Notes: a model not told the origin generated them from the letters alone. A stretch of DNA of 64,000 bases from Paenibacillus glycinis (GCF_009909185.1 NZ_JAAAMV010000033.1:41274-105273); one strand, 5' to 3'; shown: positions 16,948 through 26,742, counted from the first letter of the stretch. Made by a program: numbers and translations.

Positions 16948-18498
16948 TCAACCGTACAGCGTGCCCTTCGCCTTGCTCCGGTAATCCTGGGGGCTGATCC
17001 GGTATTTATCGCTGAACAGCCGGGAGAAATACCGGGGATTCGCGATGCCGACCATCGTCGAGATTTCATAAATCTTGAGGTCGGACCGCGCCATCATCTC
17101 CCTTGCCTGCTCCAGTCTGTAATCCTGCAGAAAATCCAGGAAGCTGCGCCCGGTTTCGTTGCGGAACAGCGTCGCGAACCAGCTCGGGCTCAGGTTGACG
17201 CGGCGCGCGACGGCCGCCGCGTCGATATCTTCGCGATAATGGTCGCGGATATAACCGATCGCGTCGCGGATCTCCTGCCTGCGGCACGACGGCGGCAGCG
17301 CCCCCCGCTTCAGGCGGTCGATCAATCGTTCGATCAGCGCCGTCAATTCATCGGCATGGCCGCAGCGCTCGACTTCATCCGGGATCCATTCGCGCACCGA
17401 GGCCGCGCCATCGTCCGTCTCCATCGTCAAGTCTTCCCGGAAGCAGCCGCCGAGCTCGAAGCCGGCGTGCCTCAGCTGCTCGGCACCGGGCTTCGCCCGA
17501 AGCACGATCTCGTCCCGCCACGCGCGCAGGTGTTCGAAGGCGGCGCCCGCGTCGAGTTCCTCCGCCGCCTGCTTGATTCGCGCATGAAGAGCCCTCAAAC
17601 CGGCGCCGCCTGCCGAATCCGGAGCGGCCGCGCCCTGACCGTCGCCGGACATGACGATCCCTCTCGGTTCGTAAAACGCGCGCTCCAGCAGCCAGCGGCA
17701 ATCCAACAGCGCGGCGGGCAGCCGGTCCAGCCTGAATCTCGCGTCCGACAGCGCTTGAAGCGGCTCCAAGCCGACCTTGGCGCATTCCTCGTATCCTCCG
17801 CGCAGGACTCCCGCGGACCAAGCGTTGAAATCCGCGCAGCCGTTCAGCTCGGCCGAAACGAGCAGGACCGCCCAGTCCGTCTCCGTCAGCCGAATGACGA
17901 ACGATGCATAAGGCGCGGCTTCCGACTCGTACGCGCCTATCAAACGCGCGGCGTCGAGCTTGGCGTCGACGGGAAAGCGCAAGGCGCCGAGCCTGAACTG
18001 CCTGAACGCCGCCGTCTCGCGCTCCAATTCCTCCCCGGTCGCCGTCGCCGTCCCCGACAGCAAGCGGTCCTGCAGCAGCTGTCGCATCGTCCAACGCTTC
18101 CGCAGGCGGGTCTTGCGCATGTCCGCGACCGCCCGATCCAGGCAGGCGATGAACTCCGTCTCGCTAAGCAGCAGCTTCGTCAGGTAGTCGGCCGCGCCGA
18201 ACCGCATGGCATGCTGCGCTTTGTCGAAATCCTCGAAACACGTCAACAGGATGACCGCGGGAGGCGCCGTCATGCCGCGGATCCGCTCCAACAAGCCGAG
18301 TCCGTCCAGCACCGGCATGCCGATATCGGCGATGACGATATCCGGCTGCCGTTCCCCGAGCATGCGCCAAGCCTGCTCGCCGTTCTCCGCTTCCGCCGCG
18401 ATCTCGTATCCGCGCGCCGCCAAGCCGAACGAACGAATGCGCATCCTGGCGAGCGGTTCGTCGTCGACGACAAGCAGGCGAATGGGTCGTTCACTCAT
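16948..18498 (-). CDS. YesN-type response regulator with AraC DNA-binding domain
   Basis: 516 residues: an N-terminal receiver (LLVVDDEPLARMR, phospho-acceptor in VIADIGMPVLDG), a middle region of unknown fold, and a C-terminal AraC-type double helix-turn-helix (about 415-510; INPRYFSRLFSDKYRISPQ-like). YesN regulators pair with YesM kinases to control carbohydrate uptake in Paenibacillaceae. The start overlaps the kinase stop by 8 bp and has AAGGAGGG upstream. The likely targets are the ABC transporter genes upstream in the same cluster. Confidence 0.9.
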   Translation of the reverse strand: MSERPIRLLVVDDEPLARMRIRSFGLAARGYEIAAEAENGEQAWRMLGERQPDIVIADIGMPVLDGLGLLERIRGMTAPPAVILLTCFEDFDKAQHAMRFGAADYLTKLLLSETEFIACLDRAVADMRKTRLRKRWTMRQLLQDRLLSGTATATGEELERETAAFRQFRLGALRFPVDAKLDAARLIGAYESEAAPYASFVIRLTETDWAVLLVSAELNGCADFNAWSAGVLRGGYEECAKVGLEPLQALSDARFRLDRLPAALLDCRWLLERAFYEPRGIVMSGDGQGAAAPDSAGGAGLRALHARIKQAAEELDAGAAFEHLRAWRDEIVLRAKPGAEQLRHAGFELGGCFREDLTMETDDGAASVREWIPDEVERCGHADELTALIERLIDRLKRGALPPSCRRQEIRDAIGYIRDHYREDIDAAAVARRVNLSPSWFATLFRNETGRSFLDFLQDYRLEQAREMMARSDLKIYEISTMVGIANPRYFSRLFSDKYRISPQDYRSKAKGTLYG

Positions 18499-20245
18499 TG
18501 GCTACCCTCCTTCCGGCCGCTTCCAGCCGGGGCAATACGATGGCGATCGTCGTGCCTTCGCCGGGTTCGCTGCGGACGGATAAGCCGTACCGCTCCCCGA
18601 AGTGCAGCCGAATGCGCCGATGCACGTTCAAGACGCCGATGCCGTGCCCGCCGCCAGGCGCCGCGTCTTCCCGCAGCGCCTGGCGCAGCAGCGCGAGCCG
18701 CTCCTCCGGAATGCCGACGCCGTTGTCGCGCACGTAGATCACCATGCCTCTGTCCTCCGACCGAACCGCAACGTCCAGTTCGCCGGCCCGGCCTTCGAGC
18801 GCATGCAGGCCGTGGAAGACCGCGTTCTCCACGATCGGCTGCAGCACCAGCTTCATGACCGGCATCCGCGCAAGCTCCGGCGGCGGATCTTCGATCCGGA
18901 ACCGGAACCGGCTGCCGTAGCGCACGGATTGAATATGCAAATAATCGGCCGCGTAACGGAGCTCCTCCGCGAGCGGCGGCTGTTGGTTATCGTCCAGGCT
19001 GTACTTGAGCAGGCGGCACAGCACCTCCATCATGTCGTGCAGTTCCCGCTTGGTGCCGACGTCGACCATGATGTCGATCGTGTTCAGCGTATTATAGAGA
19101 AAATGCGGATTGATCTGCGACAGCAGCACCTGCATGTCGGATTGGCGCTTCGCCTCCTCCGTGCGCTGGAGACCCGCGACGAGATCGGAGATTTTAACGG
19201 TCATCTGGTTGAATTGATGCGCCAGTTCGCCGAGCTCATCCCGCTGCTTCACGCGCACCTTCGCCTCCAGGTCGCCTCTTGCGACCTTGCGGATACCCTT
19301 GGTCAGCGCGAGAATCGGCCGCGTGAACCACCAGGAGACGGTGACGTAAATGCCCAGAAACCCGATCAGCCCGAACAGCAGCAGCGACCAGGCGATCTGG
19401 CCGAGCGGCTTGAACCGGCTCTCCAGCTTGTTGACGTCGCCGACGACGATAACCTTCCATCTCAGGTTGGTCTTCATGTACGAGACGGAATGATAGATCC
19501 CGGCTTGCTTGAAATACCGCAGCGCCTGGTCCAGCGTCTCCGCGTTCTTCTCCGCGATGAACTCCTTCGCGCCGCCGGACGGGCTGGCCCAGATGTAGTC
19601 GATCAGCTTGTCGTCGCTGTCGTAGAGCAGCGTCTGCGTGTCGTAGCTGCCGGCGAAGGCGGCGCTCCGCTCCAGGAACGCCGACAAGTCCACGAGAAAC
19701 GCCAGATAGCCGGACGGGCTGCCCGCTTCGTCGAATACCGTCTTCGTCACCAGGCTCGTCGGGCCGTAGGCGCCGGTGCGGCCGATATCGGAGCGGATCG
19801 TGTTCGACCATTCGAACACGCCGCTGCTCGCTTGCGCCTGCTTCCGCACGAGCTGCTCTTCCTTCTCCGAGAAATTGCCCCAGAAGTTCTGCGGATAGCC
19901 CGTGATGACCCCGTCCTTGCGGATGTAGACGATGCCCCGGACGAAGTCGGAGCGGATTTGCGCGGCCGTATGCATGGCGCTGCCCAGGCTTTCGCCGGCG
20001 CCGCCCTCCTGCTTGATCGTCTGCTCCAGCTCCAGCATGTTATAGGTGATCTCGTTGTTGTAGATCGTGATCAAATGCGTCACTTGGCTGGACATGCCGG
20101 CGAGCGCCTCGTTCTGCGTTTCCCGCAGGAACCCGAGCGTGTAATCCTTGGCGATCTGCACGACGAAGAAGACGAACAGCGTGCTCGGCACGAACAAGAG
20201 CAAAATCAGTTTGGCGCGGGAACCAAGCTTCATGCGGCGATTCAA
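18491..20245 (-). CDS. YesM-type sensor histidine kinase
   Basis: About 584 residues: an N-terminal TM, an extracellular sensor of about 260 residues, a second TM, HAMP (PILALTKGIRKVARGDLEAK), the His-kinase motif LLSQINPHFLYNTLN and a HATPase with VENAVFHG and DNGVGIPEERL. The start is uncertain. TTG at 20245 lies 10 bases after GAGGAGGG. The ATG at 20233 has poor spacing and the frame is open up to 20317. It probably senses an extracellular saccharide, or the solute-binding protein encoded just upstream in the transcript. Confidence 0.88.
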   Translation of the reverse strand: MNRRMKLGSRAKLILLLFVPSTLFVFFVVQIAKDYTLGFLRETQNEALAGMSSQVTHLITIYNNEITYNMLELEQTIKQEGGAGESLGSAMHTAAQIRSDFVRGIVYIRKDGVITGYPQNFWGNFSEKEEQLVRKQAQASSGVFEWSNTIRSDIGRTGAYGPTSLVTKTVFDEAGSPSGYLAFLVDLSAFLERSAAFAGSYDTQTLLYDSDDKLIDYIWASPSGGAKEFIAEKNAETLDQALRYFKQAGIYHSVSYMKTNLRWKVIVVGDVNKLESRFKPLGQIAWSLLLFGLIGFLGIYVTVSWWFTRPILALTKGIRKVARGDLEAKVRVKQRDELGELAHQFNQMTVKISDLVAGLQRTEEAKRQSDMQVLLSQINPHFLYNTLNTIDIMVDVGTKRELHDMMEVLCRLLKYSLDDNQQPPLAEELRYAADYLHIQSVRYGSRFRFRIEDPPPELARMPVMKLVLQPIVENAVFHGLHALEGRAGELDVAVRSEDRGMVIYVRDNGVGIPEERLALLRQALREDAAPGGGHGIGVLNVHRRIRLHFGERYGLSVRSEPGEGTTIAIVLPRLEAAGRRVANE

Positions 20246-20347
20246 TCCGGATGCACCCTCCTCGGCGGCAATGTCCCGCGAATAGACAAGTATACCCATG
20301 AACGCGCGGAAGCGCATTCATGAGTATACCGGGACGGGCCGAACTTC

Positions 20348-22060
20348 TTATGGCTTCGCCGCGCCTAGCTGCGCCGCGGCGTCGTCGATGAGCTTCTGTC
20401 CGCCCGCTTTCTTCCATTCTTCCACATACGCGTCCCAATCGTCAAAGGAACGTTTGCCGAGCACGAAGGAAATCTCGTTCTTGTTCTGGAAATCCGTCAG
20501 CTTCTGGCTCGTCGGACCGTCCAGCGTAAGGTTCATGTCGAAGTTCTTGTAACGGGGCATGGCGATGATCTGCTGGTTGAACTTGCTGCCCGTCACGCCG
20601 ACCGGCTCGTCGTCGTACACCTGCCAGATCAAGGTGTACCCGAAGAATTGCCAGTCCGCCAGCGACTGGTATTCCGGCTTCGCCTTCTGAATATGCGAAT
20701 CCTTGATGAAGAACACGTTCGTGCCGTCGTCGTTCAGCTTCACCGTGGAATCGTCAGGGAAGATCTCCGGTCCGCCGCCCTGGGACACCGCCCAGTAATT
20801 CTCGTTCGGATAGATCATCGTGTCGAGCATATGGGCGAGCCGCTTCATCTTGCCCGGGTCGTCCTTCAGCTTCTTGGAGAAGATGAACATCCCGCCGGGA
20901 CTGCCGCCCGGTCCGTACATGCCGCCCTTGCCGTCGTTCGACTTCAGCGGATCGAGCGGTTCCCACAGCGTCGCCGCCGCCGGATCCTTCTTCTTGGCGT
21001 CGTACTGCTCCTGCACGATGTTCCAGCCGGGATACCAGACGAGCCCGATCTGATCGTTCAGCGTGTACGCTTTGAACGGCTCCCAGCCGATCGTGTACCA
21101 ATCCGGCGCGAGCAGTTTGTTGTCGTAGAGCTTCTTGACGAATTTGAGGAAATTTTCCGTCGTGCCGTCGAGCATCGGGTGATTGAGCTTGCCGTCCTGC
21201 ACGTTCCAGCTCGGATGGCCGTACATCGTCTTCAGCGCGTCCATCATCGACCACGCGTTGCCGGCGCCGGCGGCCCCCATCAGCCAGGTGTCGGCTTTGC
21301 CGTTCTTGTTGGGATCCTGTTCGACGACGGCTTTCGCGTAAGCGAACAGCTCATCCTCGGTCGTCGGCATGCTCATGCCGAACGCCTTCAGCCAATCCTG
21401 GCGGATGAAATACGCCCAGTTGTCCGGGAACACGCCGTAACGCGGCACGCCGATCAGCTGATCGTCCTTCGTGGTCGCCCATTTCGCGAAATCCTTCGTC
21501 ACGTACGCCATCGCCTGCGGCATGTAAGGCAGCACTTCCTTGCCGTCGAGGAGCTGGCCCGCGTTGTAGAGCGACAGGGCGACGTTCTTGTCCGGCATCA
21601 TGACCATGTCCGGCTCGTCTCCGGACGCGTAGCGCACGCTGACGGAGTTCTTCAGATCGTCGCCGTTCATGCTGGTGAATTTGAGCTTCACGTTGAATTT
21701 CTGCTCCAGGTACTCCTTGACTTTGTCTTCGGGCACCGGCTGGTTGAACGAACCGGCGAGCATGACGTCCAGGTCGTAGGATTTGCTCATGTCGTCGTAG
21801 GCATAGCTCGCCTTATCGACGGCCTTCGGAACCTGCGGGAACGCATCCGGAAAATTCAATTCCGTCACCGGAGGTCCGGCCGCCTCGGCGCCGTTATTGC
21901 CGTTATTGCCGTTTCCGTCGCCGGTCGCGGCCGCGTTGCCGTCTCCATTGCCGGCCGATCCCGCATTGCCGCCGTTCCCCGAGTTGTCGGAGCAGGCGCT
22001 CATCGCCGTGACGGAAGCCAGCACGACCGCCATCGCGGCAAAAGCCATTTTCTTCCTCAT
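20348..22060 (-). CDS. LplA-family extracellular sugar-binding lipoprotein
   Basis: 570 residues. It begins with a lipoprotein signal ending at SVTAMSAC, then a Gly/Asn/Ala-rich linker of about 35 residues (many GN units), then a long family-1-type solute-binding fold. It is the substrate-capture part of the ABC importer encoded just upstream in the transcript. Large LplA-like binding proteins usually bring in oligosaccharides derived from polysaccharides. The sugar cannot be told from sequence. No ATPase gene is present; such importers share a common MsmX-type ATPase elsewhere. Confidence 0.88.
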   Translation of the reverse strand: MRKKMAFAAMAVVLASVTAMSACSDNSGNGGNAGSAGNGDGNAAATGDGNGNNGNNGAEAAGPPVTELNFPDAFPQVPKAVDKASYAYDDMSKSYDLDVMLAGSFNQPVPEDKVKEYLEQKFNVKLKFTSMNGDDLKNSVSVRYASGDEPDMVMMPDKNVALSLYNAGQLLDGKEVLPYMPQAMAYVTKDFAKWATTKDDQLIGVPRYGVFPDNWAYFIRQDWLKAFGMSMPTTEDELFAYAKAVVEQDPNKNGKADTWLMGAAGAGNAWSMMDALKTMYGHPSWNVQDGKLNHPMLDGTTENFLKFVKKLYDNKLLAPDWYTIGWEPFKAYTLNDQIGLVWYPGWNIVQEQYDAKKKDPAAATLWEPLDPLKSNDGKGGMYGPGGSPGGMFIFSKKLKDDPGKMKRLAHMLDTMIYPNENYWAVSQGGGPEIFPDDSTVKLNDDGTNVFFIKDSHIQKAKPEYQSLADWQFFGYTLIWQVYDDEPVGVTGSKFNQQIIAMPRYKNFDMNLTLDGPTSQKLTDFQNKNEISFVLGKRSFDDWDAYVEEWKKAGGQKLIDDAAAQLGAAKP

Positions 22061-22144
22061 GCGTCTCTATCCCCTTTCTGATCTGCAACGATTTATGTAA
22101 AGAAGCGCCTCCTAATGGCTTCTTGACACCTGATTCATGCCGCT

Positions 22145-23026
22145 TCAGCCCTTCACGGCGCCCAAATACATCCCTTTGACGAAATGCTTCTGCAGGAACG
22201 GATACACGCACAGGATCGGAACGAGCCCCACCACGACCGTCGCCATCTTGATCGTCTCGGTGCTGACGGCCTGCGTCGATTTCAGCATCCCGTTCATGTT
22301 GTCGCCGCTGATGGAGTCGACGGTCAGCATGTTCTTGAGCACCATCTGCATCGGATAGAGCGATTTGTCGTTCAGATACAGGAGCGCGTCGAACCAGCTG
22401 TTCCAGTGGGCCACGAGATTGAACAGCCCGATGGCGGCGAGCGCCGGCGCGGCCAGCGGCACGACGATGCGCGTCAGCGTGCTCCACTCCCCCGCGCCGT
22501 CGATCTTGGCCGATTCGACCAGCCCGTCCGGGAGATTCTCGATGAAGATCTTGATGACGAGCAGCCCGAAGCTGTCGACCATGAGCGGCAGCACCATCGA
22601 CCACGCGGAGTTGATGAGGCCGAGCTGCTTGATGACCAGGTACGTCGGGATCATGCCGCCGTTCAACAGGATCGTCGCGAGCACGAACAGCAGGAACAGC
22701 TTCCTGCCCGGCAGCGTCCGCTGCGCCAGGACGAATGCGCCGACCGTCGTCAGCATCAGGGCGAGCAAGGGCCCGACCGTGCTGCGGAAGACGGAGATCA
22801 GGAACGAATGCCAGACCACGGAGGAAGCCATGATCCGTTTGTACGCTTCAAGCGTCGGCTCCTTCGGGATGATGACGAAGTAATTGCGCTGGATCATTTC
22901 CGCCTTGGTCGTAAACGACATGCCGAGCACGTATACCAGCGGGAAGACGGCGGTGAGCGCCACGAGTATGACGATGACGTGAATGATCGTCTGATAGATG
23001 ATTTCGCTGCGCGATTTGTAGATCAC
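22145..23026 (-). CDS. Sugar ABC transporter permease (LplC/CarB-like)
   Basis: 293 residues with six predicted TM helices and the permease EAA-type loop (ESAKIDGAGEWSTLTRIVVPLA). The C-terminus ends KHFVKGMYLGAVKG as in MalG/LplC proteins. A GTG start at 23026 is chosen: GGAGGG lies 5 bases upstream, and the longer frame runs into the neighbouring permease gene. It pairs with the permease at 23041-24015. Confidence 0.9.
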   Translation of the reverse strand: MIYKSRSEIIYQTIIHVIVILVALTAVFPLVYVLGMSFTTKAEMIQRNYFVIIPKEPTLEAYKRIMASSVVWHSFLISVFRSTVGPLLALMLTTVGAFVLAQRTLPGRKLFLLFVLATILLNGGMIPTYLVIKQLGLINSAWSMVLPLMVDSFGLLVIKIFIENLPDGLVESAKIDGAGEWSTLTRIVVPLAAPALAAIGLFNLVAHWNSWFDALLYLNDKSLYPMQMVLKNMLTVDSISGDNMNGMLKSTQAVSTETIKMATVVVGLVPILCVYPFLQKHFVKGMYLGAVKG

Positions 23027-23040
23027 GGTGACCCTCCTTC

Positions 23041-24015
23041 TTACCAGATGCCGCGGCCGGTGTATTTTTTGGCGAGAAAATTGCTGCCCAGAATGAAGAC
23101 CATGCCGATGATGGACTGGAAGACGCCCACGGCCGTCCCGATGCTGAACTGCAGCCGGCTGAGCCCTTCGCGGTACACCCACGTCTCGATGACGTCGGCG
23201 GAATCCAGCACCGCCTTGTTGTAGAAGAGCAGGATTTGCTCGCCTCCCGCGAACAGAATGCTCCCGAGGTTGATGCAGAGCACGAATGTGATGACCGGCA
23301 GGATGCTCGGCAGCGTGATCGCCGCGATCCGCCTGATCGGTCCCGCGCCGTCCATCGTCGCCGCCTCGTACAGCTGCGGGTCCACGGTCGTCAAAGCCGC
23401 GAGATAGATGATCGTGCTCCAGCCGATTTCCTTCCACAGCGCCGAGCCGAGCAGGAGCGGGCGGAACCACGATTCCGAGAGGAAAAATTCGAATCTGGCG
23501 TAGCCGAGCCATTCCAGGACGTTATTGACAAAGCCGGTGCCCGTGGAGAAGAACGCGAACACGATGCCGTAGACGATGACCCACGAGAAGAAATGCGGGA
23601 TGTACACGGCGCTTTGCAGCCACTTCTTCAATCGCCTCGACGCCAGATCGTGGAACATGATCGCCAGGACGATCGGCGGGAAGAAGCCGACCACGATGCG
23701 GAGCACGCTGATCTCGACCGTATTGCGCAGGACGTTGACGATCTCGGGGTCTTCGAACATGACGCGGAAATTCGCGAAGCCGACCCATTCGCTGCTGAAC
23801 ACGCCCGAGCCCAGCTGCAGGTCCTTGAAGGCCACGATCCACGCCAGGACGATCGGCCAATAACGGAAAATAACGTAATACGCGATGACGGGCAGAAACA
23901 TCAGATACAGGATGCGATGCTCCGCGATCCGCTGCCATAGGCCGCGTCTCGCCGGAGCCGCGACCGCCGGAGCCGGCCGCCGGGATGCGCCCGGTCGGGG
24001 AATTGAATGGGCCAA
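23041..24015 (-). CDS. Sugar ABC transporter permease (LplB-like)
   Basis: 324 residues with six TM helices and the loop YEAATMDGAGPIRRIAAITLP. The N-terminal 30 residues are Pro/Ala/Arg-rich. It starts with TTG at 24015, placed 7 bases after AAGGAGGA. First gene of a five-gene run (two permeases, binding protein, YesM, YesN). The promoter and a cre-like site lie at 24066-24084. Confidence 0.88.
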   Translation of the reverse strand: MAHSIPRPGASRRPAPAVAAPARRGLWQRIAEHRILYLMFLPVIAYYVIFRYWPIVLAWIVAFKDLQLGSGVFSSEWVGFANFRVMFEDPEIVNVLRNTVEISVLRIVVGFFPPIVLAIMFHDLASRRLKKWLQSAVYIPHFFSWVIVYGIVFAFFSTGTGFVNNVLEWLGYARFEFFLSESWFRPLLLGSALWKEIGWSTIIYLAALTTVDPQLYEAATMDGAGPIRRIAAITLPSILPVITFVLCINLGSILFAGGEQILLFYNKAVLDSADVIETWVYREGLSRLQFSIGTAVGVFQSIIGMVFILGSNFLAKKYTGRGIW

Positions 24016-24065
24016 TTATGCTTCCTCCTTCTCGCTTGCCGGAGCGCTGCCGGTTGGATATGAAC

Positions 24066-24084
24066 AGTATAGCAAACGCTTTCA
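24066..24084 (-). promoter_or_regulatory. Promoter -10 and cre-like (CcpA) site of the LplB-YesMN cluster
   Basis: On the minus strand TGAAAGCGTTTGCT (24071-24084) fits the cre consensus TGWAANCGNTNWCA except at the end, and abuts TATACT (24066-24071), a good -10. CcpA bound here would block transcription. Two AGGTGCAC direct repeats lie just upstream at 24092-24115 and may bind another regulator. Confidence 0.55.
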
Positions 24085-24147
24085 TTAAACAGGTGCACTG
24101 TGGCACTGAAAAGGTGCACAATTCCACTGGGTTTCCGTTTGCGCCGG

Positions 24148-24286
24148 GATGCGGGGCGAAGCCGCGGCCGGGACGCGGGGCGAAGCCGCAGCCGGACGCG
24201 GGGCGAAGCGGCGGCCGGGACGCGGGGCGAAGCCGCAGCCGGACGCGGGGCGAAGCCGCCGGACGCGGGGCGAAGCGGCAGCCGGA
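24148..24286. repeat. GC-rich tandem repeat, six units of about 20-24 bp
   Basis: Units begin at 24148, 24172, 24195, 24219, 24242 and 24262. Each starts GACGCGGGGCGAAGC (first copy GATGCGG), with alternating ends CCGCAGCCG and GGCGGCCGG. They lie between two carbohydrate clusters in a 450-bp stretch that otherwise holds the promoter at 24066 and the terminator at 24323. No gene is credible here. Confidence 0.85.
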
Positions 24287-24322
24287 AAAGGCCGGCCGAT
24301 GGACTCGGCCGGCCTGTCGGCG

Positions 24323-24363
24323 AAAAAAAGGCAGCCCCGAGCCGTCGTGGCTCGGAAGCTGCC
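24323..24363 (-). terminator. Terminator of the glycoside hydrolase-like cluster
   Basis: On the minus strand GGCAGCTTCCGAGCC pairs with GGCTCGGGGCTGCC and is followed by seven Ts, about 105 bp past the end of the 24468-26672 gene. Confidence 0.85.
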
Positions 24364-24467
24364 CTAGCGATCCTGCGAGACCGGCCGCGCGCCGCGCGTC
24401 AACGGCTTTCCGGCAACCGACGAATCATTGCGACGACGACGCAGGCTTGCGGGTCCTGCCGTCCCCC

Positions 24468-26672
24468 TCAGTAGTCGATCGCGAGCGCCGCGCCGGCCGG
24501 CCTGCCCGGATGGCGGACGAGCAGCGTCCCCGAAGCCCGGTCATGCCGGTACTCGGCCTCTACCCCGTCCGCCGTCACCCGCTTCGGCGCATCGGCAAGC
24601 CGGATGCGCGTGCTGACGGTCATGTTCGCCGGGGATTCCGACACGAACGTAAACCGTCCCGCCTCGCGTCGCTCGTCGCGGATGCGCGACGAGCTGATCA
24701 AGATCGCCGGTTCCTCGGCGCTTCGGCTTGCGCTTCCCTCGGCCGCCGGCTCGTAGTTCAAGTCATAGAGCAGGCAGTTCTCTCCGGGCTGCAGCTCCAC
24801 GCGGTCGCGTATCGGCAGGTCGTCCTCGAACAGATCGATGAAGCGGCCATGTATCGCGAAGCCCTCCGCCGAATCCGTCTCGTCCAGCGCCTGCGCGATG
24901 ACGTACGGTCCGCGCTGAATCCGCAAATTGCCGCTCTCGATGTACTCGCGCGCTTCGCCGCGCATGCCGAGCGCCCGTCGCACGCTGCCCGTGACGAGCT
25001 CCGCGCCCTTGCCCGACTGCGACAGCGCCGCCGGATTCACCTTCATATAGATCACCGCTCCGTCTCCCACCGCATGCTCGCCTTCCTCCGGGTTGCGTCC
25101 GAGGCCCATCGCTTCGAACAGATGCTCTTCGGGCCGTTCGTACGTCCGGCTTCCTGCGCCGCGGTTCCACCATTCCCGCACCTCGTGGAATGGGTCGGAG
25201 CCGTCGCCGGCGTAGATCAGCACGCCGCCTTCCCGCACCCATTGCCCGAGCGCCTGATGGATGCCGGGATGCTCCGGCTTCATGAACTCGTAGCTGAGCA
25301 GCAGGACGCGGTAGCCTTCCAAGTAGCCCGGGAACGTCAGGATGTTGTCCAGCTGAACCGGACGCAGCGGAACGCCTTTCTTCACGAGCGGCAGCGCCAA
25401 GCCGTAGAAAGCCGACCAATCCAGCAGGTCGCGCTGCTCCGCCGTCAATTTGTCCGCCGAATCGGTGCCGTCGTATTTGAACGCCTCGCGGCTGTCGTCC
25501 TCGCCGATCACGTCCCCGCGCTGGTACATCGCCGAATTGGCCAGGCACAGGCCGATGCCCCGCGTGTAGAGCTCGCCGCCCGCCTGCTCCTCGTGACGAT
25601 GCATGTCCCGCAGCACGCTCATGACCGTCAGCAGCACCGTGGCATACGCGCCGGGAATGCCTTCCTTGCCCGTGCCGTCCTCGGTCGGATATTTCCCTTC
25701 GAACACGCGGCGCGGCCACGGGCACACTTCGTATTGGCTTACGCCGGGATGCAGCAGCGACGCCACGACGGTCTGCCGGTAGTTGAACCGGTAGTCGCTC
25801 CACGTGTAGCGCGGATTATCCTCGATCGGATCGTGCAGGAACCACATCTCCCGCCCGGTGCCGCGCGTCAATTCCTGCATGATCCCGTATTCGAGATACG
25901 CCGTCTCGAAGGTGCGCTCGCGGCGAACCCCTTTGTACACGTTCGGCGTCCGCGCCGTCCCCGTCCAGATCTGCGCGATGAAGCCGTCGCACGCGGGCAT
26001 CGAGACGAGCAGCGCTTCCGGGCTGACGATCCGCCACTGCGTATAATTGATCAGGCTGTGCGTCGGCACGTAGAACCGGACCGTACGGCCGTGCGTGACG
26101 AGCGCGTATTCCTTCATCTGGCTGCAGATCCGGTCCAGCGCCCGGTAATACATAGCGGCCTTCAGCTTCGAGGCCCGGTATTGCGCGTCGGGAGAAGCAT
26201 GCGGCGGAATCCAGTCCTCCCCGTAATAATTGAGCCATTCGCGCTTGAACGCTTCCTCGTAGCCCGTCTGCGCCCAAAACTCCGGCTCTTCCATATGGAT
26301 CGCTTCGACGCCGTAGTCGATCGCCTTCTTGATATACGTCGCCAGATACTCCGCGAACGAGATCGTCGGCACCATGTACGGAACGTCCTTGCCGTGCAGC
26401 ATATGCTTGCCGTCCTGCATCGTCTGCGCTTCGTCCCAGTGGTCGCGGCCGTCGAACCGGCTATACAAATAATCCTGATATTCGCCCCAGGATACGCCCG
26501 TCATCAGATGGATCGTATAGCCGGCATTCTTCCAGCCTTCGATGCGCGCGGGCAAATCGTTGCCGACGCCGTACACCATGACGAAATCCGTGCGCAGATC
26601 GTAGTTCGCTCCGTACGGACGGGATTCCTGAAACCCGGTCCATTCGGGATTCGTTTTCGCTTTACGGCTCAT
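24468..26672 (-). CDS. Putative glycoside hydrolase with GATase-like domain, family not recognised
   Basis: 734 residues, no signal peptide, so probably cytoplasmic. The N-terminal half looks like a TIM barrel (AIHMEEPEFWAQTGYEEAF with paired acids, DPIEDNPRYTWSDY). A central segment resembles the glutamine-amidotransferase-like domain found behind GH42-type barrels (YRVLLLSYEFMKPEHPG, GGVLIYAGDGSDPF), followed by a beta-rich C-terminus. ATG 26672 follows AAGGAGG at 9 bases; upstream extension is rejected. It closes a cluster of two permeases and a binding protein, so it probably acts on the imported oligosaccharide. The Glu in MEEPEF is a candidate catalytic residue, which is inference. Confidence 0.65.
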   Translation of the reverse strand: MSRKAKTNPEWTGFQESRPYGANYDLRTDFVMVYGVGNDLPARIEGWKNAGYTIHLMTGVSWGEYQDYLYSRFDGRDHWDEAQTMQDGKHMLHGKDVPYMVPTISFAEYLATYIKKAIDYGVEAIHMEEPEFWAQTGYEEAFKREWLNYYGEDWIPPHASPDAQYRASKLKAAMYYRALDRICSQMKEYALVTHGRTVRFYVPTHSLINYTQWRIVSPEALLVSMPACDGFIAQIWTGTARTPNVYKGVRRERTFETAYLEYGIMQELTRGTGREMWFLHDPIEDNPRYTWSDYRFNYRQTVVASLLHPGVSQYEVCPWPRRVFEGKYPTEDGTGKEGIPGAYATVLLTVMSVLRDMHRHEEQAGGELYTRGIGLCLANSAMYQRGDVIGEDDSREAFKYDGTDSADKLTAEQRDLLDWSAFYGLALPLVKKGVPLRPVQLDNILTFPGYLEGYRVLLLSYEFMKPEHPGIHQALGQWVREGGVLIYAGDGSDPFHEVREWWNRGAGSRTYERPEEHLFEAMGLGRNPEEGEHAVGDGAVIYMKVNPAALSQSGKGAELVTGSVRRALGMRGEAREYIESGNLRIQRGPYVIAQALDETDSAEGFAIHGRFIDLFEDDLPIRDRVELQPGENCLLYDLNYEPAAEGSASRSAEEPAILISSSRIRDERREAGRFTFVSESPANMTVSTRIRLADAPKRVTADGVEAEYRHDRASGTLLVRHPGRPAGAALAIDY

Positions 26673-26742
26673 GTCTGCCGCCTCCTTAAAAAAAGCCGGC
26701 CGGCTTGCGCCGGCACGGTGATTGAAAATCGATGAATTTGGA

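Noticed and set aside
24148..24286. Possible CRISPR array
   Set aside because: Repeat units follow one another directly with no unique spacers, and no cas genes lie nearby. The same holds for 51588-51765.
23985..26735. Very long open frame antisense to the glycosidase-like gene
   Set aside because: High-GC codon use on the minus strand leaves the opposite frame free of stops. Its translation is Arg/His/Ala-rich without domains and there is no ribosome binding site.
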